From positions 1 to 6,411 of the forward strand of contig JAWWCA010000205.1 in assembly GCA_033720695.1 (NCBI GenBank): a DNA stretch of 6,411 nt, given 5' to 3'. The notes below the pieces were generated by a model that had not been told where the DNA came from, made no database searches, and worked only from the letters and a program-made list of their open reading frames with translations. Positions within the stretch are counted from its first letter, which is position 1, and the number at the start of each line of letters is the position of its first letter. The DNA comes from DATGQT01 sp033720695. Its GTDB lineage: Bacteria; Bacteroidota; Rhodothermia; Rhodothermales; Rubricoccaceae. The position numbers and the translations under genes were made by a program. Positions 6,054-6,411 of the stretch are shown here, in pieces.

Positions 6054-6110
6054 GTGCAACGACGCGGCCACTCTGTCGTAGCCCAACGACCCTGTCTGCT
6101 GCCCGTCGCC

Positions 6111-6411
6111 ATGCTGAGCGTTACCCCTCCCGTCCGTTTCCCCTCGCCCTTCAGCTTCGCCCTCCGCACGCGCCCGCTCGGCGCCGCCGGCCGGCAGCGC
6201 ATCGAGGCGCTGCTCTGGGCAGGGCGGGAGGCGGCGGCGGTGACGGCCTACCGCCAGGTCACGCACGCGCCGTACCGAACGGCCGTCCGCGCCGTCGGCC
6301 GGATGAAGGCCCGGCTGGACGTGCCGGCCTGCGCGTCCGAGCCCTCTGAACGCGCGCCCGCCTCTCCTGCGTGGGGCGGGCGCGCGTGCGTTCGCAGAGG
6401 CCGGAGGGTCA
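6111..6411 (+). CDS. Small protein with ribosomal L7/L12 C-terminal-like motif, right end not seen
   Basis: An ATG at 6111 opens 100 codons to the window edge without a stop. Residues 28-69 (RQRIEALLWAGREAAAV, then TAYRQVTHAPYRTAV and RAVGRMKARL) align in register with the helix-turn-helix pattern of the ribosomal L7/L12 C-terminal domain and small proteins containing it (xxIxxLLxxGxxxxAIKxYRExTGxGLxEAKxxVE). The lysines and glycines of the motif are mostly replaced here (IK becomes VT, TG becomes TH, EAK becomes TAV), so binding of translation factors is doubtful. Residues from about 72 onward look low-complexity and are encoded by a strong stem-loop, so the true end may be unusual. No signal peptide or membrane segment is seen. 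There is no Shine-Dalgarno sequence; the 20-base leader is C/T-rich. This could be a chance open frame in GC-rich DNA, but the motif argues otherwise. Confidence 0.45.
   Translation, partial: MLSVTPPVRFPSPFSFALRTRPLGAAGRQRIEALLWAGREAAAVTAYRQVTHAPYRTAVRAVGRMKARLDVPACASEPSERAPASPAWGGRACVRRGRRV
6343..6400. terminator. Very strong GC-rich stem-loop near the right edge
   Basis: Positions 6350-6362 (ACGCGCGCCCGCC) pair perfectly with 6375-6387 (GGCGGGCGCGCGT), giving 13 bp and a 12-base loop. Outer arms CCTCTG (6343-6348) and CAGAGG (6395-6400) add six more pairs after an asymmetric internal loop. This is the strongest hairpin in the window and looks like a transcription terminator or palindromic element. 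No T-tract is visible before the edge. It lies inside the open frame that starts at 6111, which is odd for a terminator. Confidence 0.5.

Noticed and set aside
5924..6266. Minus-strand open frames of 92 and 83 residues near the right end
   Set aside because: They overlap the SDR end and the spacer, are Arg/Gly/Ala-rich, and have no motif; the plus-strand frame at 6111 has a better-supported pattern.

Overview
The window is very GC-rich bacterial DNA, with codon third positions almost all G or C. None of the coding regions has a recognisable Shine-Dalgarno sequence; the starts follow C/T-rich leaders instead. Together with a CDC48-type double-ring AAA ATPase and a secreted Asp-box propeller protein, this fits a high-GC member of the Bacteroidota/Rhodothermota (for example the Rubricoccus/Rubrivirga group). 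That placement is an inference from style and gene content. No rRNA or marker gene is present to prove it.

Layout. (1) Positions 1-386, minus strand: the N-terminal part of an exported Asp-box/beta-propeller protein that runs off the left edge. (2) 387-537: a short divergent spacer with one weak promoter candidate. (3) 538-2865, plus strand: a complete 775-residue CDC48/VAT/p97-like ATPase with N domain, D1 and D2 and all catalytic motifs. (4) 2866-3045: a convergent spacer with three GC-rich stem-loops, probably a two-way terminator region and possibly a dispersed intergenic palindrome. (5) 3046-3384, minus strand: a 112-residue single-domain cupin. (6) A divergent spacer containing a 42-base almost pure purine tract and a 7-bp inverted repeat. 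(7) About 3431 or 3530 to 5164, plus strand: an MhpA-like FAD aromatic-ring monooxygenase. (8) 5232-6011, plus strand: a DHRS4-like short-chain dehydrogenase, 67 bases downstream and probably cotranscribed. (9) 6012-6110: a spacer with a hairpin and a 17-bp palindrome. (10) 6111 to the right edge, plus strand: a small open frame whose middle resembles the ribosomal protein L7/L12 C-terminal helical motif, with a very strong stem-loop at its visible end.

How the genes may work together. The cupin, FAD monooxygenase and SDR form a divergent or collinear redox cluster that could act on an aromatic, phenolic or quinone-like substrate. No ring-cleavage enzyme, transporter or regulator is visible to fix the pathway. 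The CDC48 ATPase looks like an independent protein-quality-control gene. I see no mobile element, CRISPR array, tRNA or rRNA, and no convincing evidence of a wholly new multi-gene system. The points most worth a second look are the C/T-rich leaders in place of Shine-Dalgarno sequences, the missing standard start of the monooxygenase, the L7/L12-like small protein and the intergenic palindromes.
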